Of a DNA stretch of 64,000 nucleotides, positions 25,176-37,197 are shown piece after piece. Both the position numbers and the translations under genes were made by a program. The notes beneath the pieces are model-generated. The model was not told where the DNA came from and did not search any database. It saw nothing but the letters and a program-made list of their open reading frames with translations. The stretch is from Dirofilaria immitis (Eukaryota; Nematoda; Chromadorea; Rhabditida; Onchocercidae), in assembly GCA_024305405.1 (NCBI GenBank), contig JAKNDB010000068.1, positions 8,175,501-8,239,500 of the forward strand. The letters are read 5' to 3'. Numbering within the stretch: the first letter of the stretch is position 1; the number at the start of each line of letters is the position of its first letter.

Positions 25176-28100
25176 ATGACATCGGGCGTCTATGGAACTG
25201 TTTTGAAACGAACTGGAATGGATCAAAGAAACAAGATTTTGTTGCAAGTAAGAATGTGTTGTTTGAATTTGTAGCTTATTTATAGCACAGTTGTATAGGA
25301 ATGACGTAATTTGGAATGCTAAGTATCATAAGAGATTTTTATGACTTCAATAATAATAATCATTTGCCACTAAGAGTTTTAAATTTACATAAGGCAGCAA
25401 GTTTTAAGCATTTATTGAAAATGAAATTCCAAAAACCTCTATGCATATTATCATGGTACACAAAATAGAAAAAAGTTGGAAAAAATCTAGAACGAAATTT
25501 TGCAAATGTGAAGCAGTATTAAAATTTGTATTGATTTTTTCAGTAATCAATTTTTTTGGTTACGACAAAAAGAATGAATAATTTGACGATGAAAGCCACA
25601 TTCTTCGTATGTCCTCTTTTTTTAATTTTGGAAAGGACAGTTGAATTGGATGAACAACATGATTGTGTCATTGTAAGCGAATAATTCGCAAATTTTAGAG
25701 AAAATGTTTGCAACAGCAGTTGTATTTTTAGCCAAATAATCATAAAATTATTCGAAGTTTTGGTGCACTCACTACGAATATCAGAGAATATAACAATAGA
25801 AGAAATGATGAATTTGAATTAGTTTTGGAAAATAGAGATCAAATTTAGCTCTTAAACATGGAACTAAAACCAATTGAAAGTGATTGCTGAATCACTAAAA
25901 AGCAATGCCTTCAATAAACAATTATTTAAAAAAGAAATAATGGGTCAGTTATCTAGAAAAAAAATACTGATGATAATTTAGGTGTAAGTTTTTGTTGATA
26001 GAAGTATCGTTTTTCATTTCTGCCGTAATATTGATACGGCAAATCTTCTTCTGCATCTGAAATAATTAAGATTCCTTCACAAAAACAATTTATATGAATT
26101 AAAAAGTAATTCTTAGTTGATTTTGAAAAGTTTTTGTTTTTACATAAATTTTATTGCTGAAAACAGTTGTTTTTCAGGCTAATAGAAAAGTTTCACTTTT
26201 ACAAACAAAGAGCTTATCACGCTAACTACTATGCAAATCTTTTCTTGCTGTAGGTCATAACTCCCACGGTGCAAAAACACAAATCATATTCAAATTGCAA
26301 AATTATACGCTAATGTGTACGTCTTTCTTCGAAAATTGATATGCATCTTAAACGTGCTATATGTGCAATGGATTTATAATGGTCTTTTGATAACAAGAAA
26401 ATATTTTCGGAAATATGTTAATGAGTGCAATTATTTTAAAAAATCAGAAGTTTATTAATGATAAATTTGCCTTTAGTTTTCTTGCGCTATACAATTTTGA
26501 AGGTGGAAATAATCCTAATTATTTTTTCTTATAGACAAAGTAGAAGAGCCACAAAAATTCATATAGACATTGGTCGGTATCAAAATTGCTATATTGGAAC
26601 ATCAATTATCTGTTTGAAATATATTACAGTCATGCTCAGAACTATAGAATGGAACTTCATGAAAGTTTTTGGAATATTTTGTTGTCACTATTATACAAAC
26701 AGTGTTTGATATTGCTACTAACGAAATAGATGAAAAAGAAAGATTAGTAAATACATAAAGTGAAATGTAGAATGACAGCTGATGCTGCGATTATGGTCAT
26801 CCCAGAAAAGCAGGCTGTTTACATGTGGGATTTAGAGCTTCATTAATTAATCTGAGTTTAGACTCATAAGCCGCAAACTACTCAGTAAAATGATGTCACG
26901 TTTTGTTTTTATTTATTGATAAACTGTAATATGAAAAGAATTCGCCAATGCTCACTTTATATGCCGCAGTCTTGAAACAATGCTGTAGTTACGCTTGAAA
27001 ATTTTCGTTGCGGACTATTTACTAAATGATTCCTATTTTTGGAGATAAATTATAAATTAAAAGTATTTCAGTAGAGAGGAAATTGTATAGTTACAGGAAA
27101 AACTTGAAAGATTTGTTAAGTTTCAGCTCATATCAGTATGGCAGTTGGATTTTGTACTTTTGAATATGGATTACTCATCTCGAGGCAATTCGAAATTGCT
27201 GTGTTTTGTAATGTTATACACCGAATTAATTTCTTAACTTTCTGGTGATTTTATTTTATTTGATCAAAGAGGAGTAAAAATAGATTTCGGTGTGTCATAC
27301 ATTTCGTTTTCACATTATTTTTATTTTCATCGCACTTTCTGCTAATTTTTTTAAATACATCGGGAAATGATGTTAAATTTGTCGTCTTCAGAAGATCGTA
27401 TTTATTAATATGCATCTTAAACGTGCTATATGTGCGAGCTTTGTATTTTTGATGATCTTAAGTTTGATTTCTATTTTTCGATTTTTATTATATTATTTGT
27501 GATCTATTGAAATAAATGTGCAGTAGTAGTGATTGTTTTATGTTTGCTTTGTCTTGTTATAGACTTAAAATAAATACATTTAATTTAAGCTACTTTGAAT
27601 AATTAACTGAGATTAAATGTTCAAAGACGAATTGCAAACTTTGCCTTATATATTTCAAACGTATAATATTTTCTAAATAGGCATTCAGTTAATTTTGTGA
27701 TTGTACTGTTCTTATAGAGTTAGAGTAGTAGGTATTGTTTTGGAATTTTTGAATATTGTTTTCTAATGTTGACTTTTGCACAGTAGAATATGGAAACTGA
27801 TCGGCTGGATACTTATGAAAACTCATTTTGATTATTTCATGTCTATTGTGAGAATTAAGTTGCGGTGATGTATTGCATGGTTGTTACTTGAGTATAGATT
27901 AATATTGGAATTAGTTTTGCAGTGCAGCAAAATTACGATAAAATTTTATGTTAAGTCATATCACATCGTCTTTACCTTTCAGATATAGAAGCTGTTGACA
28001 TAATGGACGATGGCAAAATAATATTAATCGGTAATGAAGGCGATATTTTGCATTGTGGCTATAGTCACACTCTAAGCGATGGCGGTAAAAGGTGGAGATT

Positions 28101-31100
28101 GCAAATTTTAGCTTGCAACGGTTTCTTTTATGCTTTATCAACCACGGAAGTTAATATATTTTATGATTCTTTATTGCAGATATCCATCGGCTGATCATTA
28201 TGCTCATGCAATGATCCTTACTCAACTCGGATTAGATGAAGCACTTATTCTGGAACTCTTGTGTACTTCGAGTGCTGATGTTCCAGTTAAAGTATGTTAT
28301 TTTTCATATTTTTTCTTTGACGTGAATTTCTTTTCGTATTTTTTATCATCATAATTTTTGAAGGCTCGTCAACTGTTGCAAGAAAATATGCCGATAGGAC
28401 ATGATATGAATTCTCTAGCCAGTTATTTGCAAACAAGTCGTCAATCCTATACAATGCAAGGGTTGAGGATACGAGTAGAACAGGATGCAGGTAAATAGCA
28501 AAGCAAAAGAGTAAAGTGATTGTTTATTAAAGAATTACTTAATTCTTTAAAGTGGTGAAAAGATATTTATTTGTTGAATATAACCTCATTTTGAAGCTTT
28601 TGAAAAAGCTTTAATGGATACGAAAGATGCATTGTTGATTGTTTGTGATGCACGTGATAGTGAACTTGGTATTGGCATGGATGAAGATACTTTTGTGGAT
28701 TGGATGGGAAAGGAGAAAGTTGATGCTGCAATGTTGGGACATTGGATGCGAAATGAAAGAAGTCGACCGCCACAACTAGGACATAATCAATTGGGATATT
28801 TTCTTATGTGGTTAAGGTAACCTTTGTTGTTTTTAATTGTAAGGCTTTCATTCGATATGCAGGAAATTGCTAAGGTTGTGTCTTGCTGAATTCTAATTGC
28901 TATTAATATTGCATTTTATAAACAAGGCTGTACTTTTTTTCAAATAAAGTGAAAAATATATGAATGCTATTTGATTTTATTTCCAATAAATTTTCATCAT
29001 AATTCTCCAGATATGAAGTTTCTGAAAAAAACGGGCTGCTTTACTTAGCACACAGTCCATTGAAGTGGATGGTATTTCAACTGATCAGAATGGTGATACA
29101 ATAAAAACAACAACATCTGATCTGGTTCTTTCACTTCAGGTAAATTTTCTGTTATTTTTATTACAAATATAATTTCCAGTGAAAATAGGAAATAAGTTTT
29201 CTTATTTTTTTCCAGGGAATTTTCCGGCCTCTGAGTAATTATTACGCACTGCCTTTTGATATGAAAGGGGAAAAGTACAGATCAGTAGAACATTATGCTT
29301 ATCAAAGGCTTTTTGACGCTCTTCGCCTCGATGACAAATGCATTGGTGAGTTAAGACCATTAAAATTATCAGTATTTTATCAGACGAAATTCATCCATTG
29401 TCGTATAAAAATTTATAATATTTCTCTTAACTGCAGAAAAAATTCGAACTACTGTAGATCCAGCTAATGTTGCGCTTGTTGCCAGAAGAGTTTTCAAACA
29501 ACAAAAGGTATTTAAAAAAAGGAAAAAGTATCTATTTATAATATTATATTACTTTTACACAGAACAACTGTTAGGTTGGAAATTTTCTTACATTCCTTTT
29601 ATTCTTTAAACGGAATAGCTTAGAGACTGATTAGGGATCAGTCTTTAAGCTATTAGGGATCAGTCTTTAAGATTTAAGATCCATATTGCGTGATCCGGAT
29701 AGTTTTGATGGCAGCTATAATTATATATCTTGACATGACGTAAAAGAAAAGCCTAATTACTACATTTTATAAACAAGAGTCTGTATCTTTTTTCAAATGA
29801 AGTAAGAAATATATTATAAAATATATTAACACCATTTGCTTTTGTTCATTTTAAATGGCAATTTATGTCGGCTAAAAATAAATGATTTTGCAGCTCAGTG
29901 ATGGAGCAGTAGATTTAAAGATGGGTCGTCTAGATCGATGGCGTCAATCTGCTATGAAACATAAAGTTCCTTCACTGTCCTTAAAATTTTCAAAATTTGA
30001 AACGATTTGTCTATTTTTTCGAACAGTTATTTTTTCCTTTTTTACAGATGTCGAAGAATGAAGCTCTTCAGCAGTTACTGCTATCTACGGGACATGCACT
30101 GTTGATTGATACTACAGAAAGTGACAAAGCATGGGCATCTACAGCAGATGAATTTGAACTGCAGCATTTGTTGACGAAACGGTACATTCTTCCGAGCACA
30201 ATCATAGATTGGATGACCGAGCGAACAAAACCTCCATCAGCTCTTTCCCATATCAGAGTTTGTTTCATCATCAAGAATACCATACAATATTTCTAATTTA
30301 TTTTGGTATAAATTATTAAAGCGCAATAACCAATTTTATCTATGAAAAATGTAGGTTGACTATATTAATGAACACAACCCAGTAAACACACTGTATTGCT
30401 TGCCTTCTTTAGACCATTACTGCAGCTATTTCAAATTTTATCTTACTCATTTATATTTAAGATTGTTAGTAATGAAGAAGGAGGAAATGAAATGTTATGG
30501 TGAGGAAAAATTTATTTATTCCGCTTTTAGGGAAATAAGACAGGACTTTTATTGATGGAGCTGCGTTCTAAATTTGCTGCATTGTCGCCGACACAAAATC
30601 GTATCCCATTGGTGTCACCGCTGGCAACAGCAATGGAATTACGAACTTTGTTGTCAGCTCACATGATTTGCTTCACTGCGGAAAGTGTTTTTCATTTTTA
30701 TATCCAGCACAAATTCGTTTGCCGAATTCAACAGAAACGTTACCCTCACCAGCTCATTATATAGCTAAGCAAGCTATAAGGTGCAGACTACTAAAATAAC
30801 TTTTCTTCTTTCATCACTCCTTTGTTTTTTATCTGTTTTATTTCAAACTTTTAAAGATGTGTTTTTTTGAGATCCGAGTCAAATTTTTTTATCCTTAAGT
30901 AGTTGAATAGGACATCGGAAAAGAATCTACATTTAAAAGTGATTTGAACGATGTTTTCAAGATAATAAACTTGTATAAATTAAGTTAAATTGTTAACTAG
31001 CAAAAACAAATTATTTCTTCGTTTACATTTGGAATAACTTAATGATATTTTATTTCAGATATTTTAATATCTGTGCAGAAGAGGCTGCTTATATAAATGA

Positions 31101-33472
31101 AAATATACACAGTACGGAATGTTGGTACAGGATGAACGTTGCAGTTGAATCAAGTAATCCAGCGCTTGACAAAATTCAGGTAAATTCAGTAAAAACAAAT
31201 TTTTAAGAATTTTAGCAAGGGTTTAATAAATTGTTGACAATTTTTAGCATTTTAGTGGAAGGTTTAACTTTTCGTGTTTATAGATATAAGCAGTACTTCC
31301 ATTCACAATGCACTGTGGTTATGGTGGGTATACTTTACTTAAGAATATTTTATTAATCTTACTATTTATGTACCACTATTGCATATTACGTAGAGGTTGA
31401 CCTTGTTGCATATCACGTAGAGGTTTGATTTTCAGTAATATGTAGCTTCAACAGCATCCTTTTTTAATAAAAAAATAAGTATATTTTTTAAATAATATCG
31501 AGAAATGTAGTTTGTAGGGCTGGTATATGGATGAGCGACAGCGTGCAATAAAGGTTGCATTAACGATGATGTTTGAACAGCATCCTCCGCTTATGAGAGC
31601 CTTGTTAGATACGGGAGATGCTCTTCTGGTTTATTGCTCAAGATATTCATCACTCGAAGCTGAACTAACTGTTGGGATGAGAGAACGAGATTTACGCGCT
31701 TGGCTAGCACAGATTGATATCGATACCAGACAGGTTATTTTGCAAATTACATCAAAATTTGTTTGATTTATGTATTACTCAATATTTTAGATAACATGGA
31801 AGAAAAAAGCATTGATGTTAGTAGTAGCCGAAAATGATTGAAATAATATAAAAATTTTATTTTAATTAAAAATCGTAGCTATTAAATTTTATAAACTGTA
31901 TCCTAATATTAAAAATAATAATGCATAATATATATTTGTTGTTGGCGCTTAGTCTTGTTTAGACAAGAATGTTATAAAATACGAGCCACGTAAATTTTTG
32001 AAATACGATTTTCTTGTAATCTGTTTATATTGCAGCTTTTTGATTCAACAGTTCGTCCGTTGGCGTTCCGGCCACCATATCTTGGTGGAAATCGATTAGG
32101 ACTAATCTTAATGGAAATAAGGCGTGAATTCATGTTGCGAGGAATTTTCCCACAGCAACTGCCTGAATTACAAATTGGTATTGAAGCGGTTTGTTTTTCA
32201 ACGTACAAACTTCATGCGGTAATGCGGTTCTACAATTTTCAAAATTACAGGTTCTTGGTTCTGAATCACCAGCTGAAAATTATGTATCAATTTATTCGTT
32301 TGATGTATTAGATCCTGATAATTTTTCGGCACTTTGGATAAGTAAGTTGCTTTTATGTGACTTGTTCATGAATTTTGTAATTTTTCTATGTGTCTTAATT
32401 ACATGTCTGCAATTCATAACTTTTTATTTTTCATGGTTAAATCAGCATAACAATATGAACAACTAGTTTCTAAGTTACAAAATTTAATTATTTATATCTC
32501 ATCGTTTCAGTAAACTTTGATATTGCTCTAGGATTCAGCAGTTATCAGTAATCGTTACTAAAAAAATACAGCGTGTTCAAACCAAGTAAGTTGTTACAAA
32601 ATTGTTATAGATCCATTTCTATTGCTCGCAAAACAAAACAAAGACGGTGAACTTTGGACACAGGCAAATTCGACTAAGCCGGCACCAAAATTGATATCAA
32701 TCAATGAAACAGCACTTTCTGCCATAGTTGATGGTATGCAATTTCAGTTTCATCGGTCAGAATAAAGAAATATGTAAGAAGCCATAAAATTTATCATTTC
32801 TTAATACAGCAGTAATGCTGCCTTTTATTTGTGCTATTTTCAACTAGAATATCCCTAATTTAAATTGTCTTCTAGAATTGGACGTTATGGAAAAAGTAAC
32901 GGAAGAGGATTTGGAAAACTATTCCGTTGAAGATCTACGTGCTGTTTTTGTTCGCTTAGCACTTCGAATGCGAAATCGTTTAGCTGAAACTGAAGCGCAG
33001 CAAAACGAAATGAATCTTCTAGCAAGAGAAATTACTGCAATGCAAAATATGAGGCGGTAAATGACTTGCTTAATGAGACTTTTGCAGATATTCATAAGTT
33101 ATTACCAAGATCGTTCTTTTTTTTCAGAGCACTAGAAGAAAGAAAAACGCAGTTAGAGGGAGGCACCACCCAAGAACGGAAAGAAAAGCGAGAACTTCCC
33201 CGCCATTGGCTCGGACGGAACTACCAGTACCTCTAATGCGTGGCTATTCTCCACCACGGAAATGGGATGAGAAACGTAAACCAGTACAGCGTCGATATTC
33301 ACCTCCTGAGGAAAAGGTTCCACGGCGTCGCAGCCCTATTCGATTAAAGTCGCCCGCTATGCTTGTCTCCCAGAAATCGTCACCTTCAAAATCACCGTCA
33401 AAACAACAGAAAGCGACCAAACCTCCCATTGATGAAAGCGAATTGTCCGACGGAGAAATCTTGAGCGATTAA
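25176..33472 (+). CDS. Triple NADAR-like domain protein with basic Ser/Pro/Arg tail
   Basis: NADAR (YbiA-like) domains act on ADP-ribose or NAD-related N-glycosidic compounds; the substrate here is unknown. Exons: 25176-25247, 27983-28091, 28180-28291, 28364-28490, 28597-28816, 29011-29139, 29216-29345, 29437-29507, 29894-29965, 30048-30257, 30531-30780, 31059-31179, 31518-31733, 32036-32188, 32251-32341, 32611-32733, 32876-33056, 33128-33472. About 911 residues. Domain 1 (about 25-214): GKRYPSADHY, later LGIG and GHNQLGYFLMWLR. Domain 2 (about 257-435): GIFRPLSNYYALPF, YRSVEHYAY, GNKTGLLLMELR. Domain 3 (about 445-650): FSFLYPAQI, LPSPAHYIAKQ, LLDTGDALLVY, GGNRLGLILMEIR. Then a charged helical segment and a tail with RRRSP and SPSKSPSK. 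Only domain 2 keeps the Glu of the EHY motif. Frame breaks at homopolymers: 25237-25240 (tentative), 29025-29031, 30595-30598, 33143-33147; each needs one extra base. The first exon is the least certain; an in-frame upstream ATG lies at 25140. Confidence 0.85.
25248..27982 (+). other. 2.7-kb first intron of the NADAR gene
   Basis: No nested exon was recognised. It contains a 28-bp perfect direct repeat at 26339-26366 and 27408-27435. The exon phases on its two sides do not match unless exon 1 is one base longer (T4 at 25237-25240) or a small exon is hidden here. Confidence 0.5.
26339..27435. repeat. 28-bp direct repeat pair
   Basis: The sequence beginning ATATGCATCTTAAACGTGCT is identical at 26339-26366 and 27408-27435, same orientation, 1069 bp apart, with unrelated flanks. 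Confidence 0.85.
29631..29671. repeat. 22-bp tandem duplication in a NADAR intron
   Basis: TTAGGGATCAGTCTTTAAG occurs at 29631 and 29653, with a 22-bp period, inside the intron after exon 8. Confidence 0.75.
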
Positions 33473-33521
33473 TCTCATTTTGTATGATAGGTACTGTAGT
33501 ATTTTGCGTTGGTATAATAGG

Positions 33522-33527
33522 AATAAA
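33522..33527 (+). terminator. poly(A) signal of the NADAR gene
   Basis: AATAAA about 50 bases after the stop at 33472, a normal distance for a nematode 3'UTR. Confidence 0.55.
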
Positions 33528-33960
33528 GCTTCCCTATCCATCTCTTTCTTCAATATTGGAAATTGTGATAGACGAGGCCTACCTCATAAATACTTCAACT
33601 TAAATGACACGTTCGGAATTTGTTATTACCCCAATTGTTCAAGGAAAATTTATGAGAGATTTTTTGTAAGAAAATTTAGTCATATTGTTCACGATTTTTG
33701 GTCTTCTCTGAATATTCAGTACTGTGTACATACTGTTGTTTTTTATTATTCCATTTTTATGAGAACTAAGAATCAAAATGGAAAACATTTAAATGAAGAA
33801 GTTACCTATTGTCTCGAAATCTTTCTTCTGCATCTAGATTTATAAACAGTGGAATTATGAATGTAAAAAATCGTATAAAGTATTAGCACTACTTTTTTTT
33901 TGAGAGATTTCGCAACATTCCAACTGCCATTCAGCTCTATTGACAACCGAGTTTTACAAA

Positions 33961-33966
33961 TTTATT
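33961..33966 (-). terminator. poly(A) signal of the ZNF830-like gene
   Basis: The minus strand reads AATAAA about 145 bases beyond the TGA stop at 34109. Confidence 0.45.
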
Positions 33967-34108
33967 AAGAAAATAGAACTCTTAATAATCACCTAACATG
34001 AAAACAGTTTCGTACCATTTTCCTGTCATATTAATGTTCAGTGGTTCTATCAGAGACGCTGTGTAAGGAATATGTGGAAGAAATATCCCAGTTAAATGTC
34101 TTAAGAAA

Positions 34109-35461
34109 TCAAATCCCTTTATTCCTCCACCCAGTAAGATCAACATCAGAATCATCATCGCTCATTTGTTCCACCGCTACTGGTTCGCTATACCTTCCAT
34201 TTTTCTCAGCTACTAAGTTATACAATTCATCTCGTCGCAGTTCTAATCGATTTACTCGTTTCCACTGATCAATCTGCAAAACAAGTTTAGCATACTTCTA
34301 TGCCTGGAATTTTTACTGTAGAGATAAGGAAGAAAAATTTTAGGATCATAAATTGCTGATAATGCACCTGCTCATTAATAAGTTCGATATCATGCTCAAT
34401 AGCTACCACATTTTCTTCATTTTCTTCGCGGTGCTCTTCTTCCTTTTTGCTTCATCCAGTTCTCTCATGAAATCTATATATTGTTGTTCTATATTTGCTT
34501 GTTTTTCTATGGTATCAACAACCTGAAATATATCAATGATAGTCTCATCAACGGACACAGCAGCGATTTAGAAGCAATTTATAATACTACGAGATAATTT
34601 GAAGCATCAAAATGCTCAAGTTACATATTCTCAAAATCGAAGATAAACTTAAAAAAAATAAAGTTATGCGTAAGTGTGCGTTGAATAGGAAATTCGTAAA
34701 TTCTAACATAATTGTGTCTACTCAAGAAAGTTGTGTAATTTTGAACGCAGGAAGTCGATGCACTTCTTTTATGAACATTCCTTAGTTTTAACAATCTCAA
34801 ATAAAAGCACTGACTTATTTGCAATTAGCTTACTCTGCTGTTTAGCGTTTCATCCTCGAAAAAACCTTCGGGCACTCCTTTGATGACATTTTTCTTTTGG
34901 CTGTATTTTGCATTGGTTTCCATCACTACTAACATAGGATCTTTCTCCCAAGGAGCAATTTCATTCGAAGTCGACTCCTTTCCATCATCTGTGAAAAACT
35001 GTGATTAAAAGTGTATTTCAGTATAGGGCAAATGAAGCAAAAGAATGCACTAACCTCTTAGTTTTTTCAAAGGTACAGTCGAAAGAGATGTGATCGACTC
35101 TTCGGGATTTCGTTTCGATGAAGTTGCATTGACCATTCCTGCTGTTAAGTAATTGTTCTTGAAATTGGCAACATTCTCTCGGTGTTTTCGACCATTTGAA
35201 TGAGCTATCCATAATTTACTCTTTACCTTCAAATTCAAAACAATTTGACAGATCGCTTTATGATTAGATGTGGGAACTGATATATTACCTTGTCACTTTT
35301 ATTGGAGAAAATGTTCACTAAAGATAGTTGACCATCTAACAATTAATAAATCAAGAAGAAAGAATCAACCTGCGTGTTACAAATGATACAGAAGAGATAG
35401 CCATTCTCCAAAGTTCTCGTAATCGCTGAATAAGCCTTCCTGAGCACGACACCGCACGCAT
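34109..35461 (-). CDS. ZNF830: ZNF830 (CCDC16)-like zinc finger protein
   Basis: Nuclear protein linked in other animals to pre-mRNA processing and genome stability. Exons: 35461-35370, 35226-35055, 34988-34834, 34522-34368, 34273-34109. About 246 residues. A single U1-type C2H2 finger reads CIIC, then SKLWIAHSNGRKHRENV. A mid-region motif is GVPEGFFED, as in human PEGFFDD. A coiled coil follows (EENEENVVAIEHDIELINEQ, then IDQWKRVNRLELRRDEL), and the end is acidic (DDDSDVDLTGW). Two breaks: exon 1 changes frame at AAA 35410-35412 (92 bp, 93 needed), and exon 4 at TTTTT 34444-34448 (155 bp, 156 needed), where the uncorrected frame meets a stop. The start at 35461 is chosen as near the finger; an in-frame ATG at 35500 adds 13 residues. 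Family assignment rests on finger spacing, PEGFF and the C-terminal pattern. Confidence 0.85.
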
Positions 35462-35500
35462 CCTCTCAGAATTCTGAGAACATTCGGAAAATAATTCCAT

Positions 35501-35793
35501 CAATTTATCTATGACTCATCGGCCAACCGCTATTTATACTGGTATAATGGCTATTGAGAAATGAAATCAGATTGATATGAATACTTCAGATTAAGAATGT
35601 GGGGTGGTGGGTCGTGGGTGGCACAATTTCTGGATGATGTCTTGGGATGATTATTTGGTAGCATGTGTCCACAGTCTTCCTAGTTAGGTGGAAGATGAAG
35701 ATAATGGCAAGGCCATCATAATTTTATCCTTTTTTTAGTTTTTCTTTATGTTTTGTCTGTATCATATCAAGCGGAGAACCTAACTCAAATATA
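35501..35793. promoter_or_regulatory. Bidirectional promoter interval between ZNF830-like and TAF7
   Basis: About 290 bp lies between the divergent start codons, so it must hold both promoters. A G-rich stretch at 35601-35621 has runs of 4, 3 and 3 G plus GG pairs, unusual in this AT-rich window. No TATA box or named factor site could be assigned. Confidence 0.5.
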
Positions 35794-37197
35794 ATGTCAG
35801 CGGGATCATCCAGAATATTAGCAAAAAAAGTACCTCAACGTGTTGCTGATGTAGCAGAAGAAGTACAAGACTGGGAGAATCATATTATTCTAAGGTTTCC
35901 TGACAATATTGCTCCAAAAGTCGGTCAGTTCTATTATTTTCTTATCTGATAATGTTTTTTCTTTTTGAAAACTAACGGACTTAACTGCAGAGAAAATGAT
36001 TGATGAATCCGGCGACAATGATCTTGCCATTAGTTTCCAGCCAGATATGCGAAATGTAACTATACAATTTCAGCAACAAATCATGTCTGCAAAACTGTTT
36101 GATCTACCTTGTGTGGTTGAGGTTAGTTACTCAGCGGTGTATTATGAGGTATGAGATACAAGATGAATTACTTATATGTTTTGAAAAAGCATTACTGTTA
36201 TCAAATTACAATGAAACTTTATTTATTTTTTATTTTTAGTAATAAATGATTATGGAAATATGCACATACAGTGCACATCTATTCATAATGCATCATGAAA
36301 TTACCTCTTAATGACCGTTTCAGTTTCATAGTTTGCATATTGTGATGAATACAGAGAAAAATAATTACTGTCTATTGAAATTTGTATCGTAATTTCTTGG
36401 AATTAAAATAGTATCTTAAAGTAACTCAGTTTCATCAGTCGATAATTGAACTCAAGCACTATAAATATGCCTTTTAATAACTGTTTCTTGTTTACATACT
36501 CTTTTAGTTTAATGATTTTGACTGTCTTCAAATTGTAGGTGATGAAAACTATCGATAAAAAGAATGTTTATAAGGTTGCAGACGCAACTCAGATTATGAT
36601 TTGTTCATATGACTTACAACCTACCACAGAAACATTTATTCAAAACGATACATCCAAATCGAAACGTGATAGAATGTGGCAATGGCCACATGGACGTGAA
36701 CTTTTTGCTTATTTTTTCTTTTCGTTTACAAATGTTTTAAGCAAAAAATATAAAATATTACTGAATAAAATATGCATAAATCGATTACAACTTTTCACTG
36801 ATGTTGTTTAAATTATTTCAGTAACTCCCCAATGAAAAGTATAAGGAAAAGACGTTTCCGTAAAACTAAAAAAGAAATATATGGATGCACCTGAAGTTGA
36901 ACGTGAACTCAAACGTCTTTTAAGGGCAGATATCGAAGCCACTTCCAGTAGATGGGAAGTAAGTATAACTACGCATTTTTGTTTATTGTTATAAAGATTT
37001 GGATTCTCAAGTTATAATTTCATTTATTTATAAATTTAGATTGTTTCTCCTGAGGAAGATACTAAAAAGTGAACACTCCTTCATTTCCTGTGGAAGCTCT
37101 TGTTCTTGGAGAAATTAGTAATTCGGATGATGAAACGTCATTAAAGGATGTTACATCTCGTGCTGTTCTGGAACATATTTCTAAAGATAATTGCTAA
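35794..37197 (+). CDS. taf-7: Transcription initiation factor TFIID subunit 7 (TAF7)
   Basis: Subunit of TFIID, acting in RNA polymerase II preinitiation in the nucleus. Exons: 35794-35923, 35991-36121, 36539-36695, 36822-36958, 37040-37197. About 237 residues, shorter than human TAF7 (349). Motifs match TAF7 in order: [90 protein letters not shown]. Exon 4 needs two compensating changes: one base more at CCCC 36827-36830 (giving HG-LTPPMKS) and one less, or two more, at A6 36868-36873. Its observed length already fits both neighbours' phases. Exon 5 needs one more base at A5 37064-37068; otherwise it stops at 37070 and loses a clear acidic C-terminal segment that ends at 37195-37197. The start has no in-frame rival nearby. 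Confidence 0.92.

Larger units (their letters stand above)
33473..34108. other. Shared 3' region of convergent NADAR and ZNF830 genes
   Basis: About 636 bp separates the two stop codons. It holds AATAAA for the + gene (33522-33527) and TTTATT, which reads AATAAA on the minus strand (33961-33966), for ZNF830. A 121-codon open frame here has no family likeness and I treat it as chance. Confidence 0.55.

Noticed and set aside
28092..28194. Extension of NADAR exon 2 into WRLQILACNG and beyond
   Set aside because: Using the donor GTGGAG at 28092 gives DGGKRYPSADHY, which fits the domain; the extension is intronic.
33480..33845. 121-codon open frame just after the NADAR stop
   Set aside because: It lies in the 3' region past a poly(A) signal, has no motif or family likeness, and is composed like translated AT-rich DNA.
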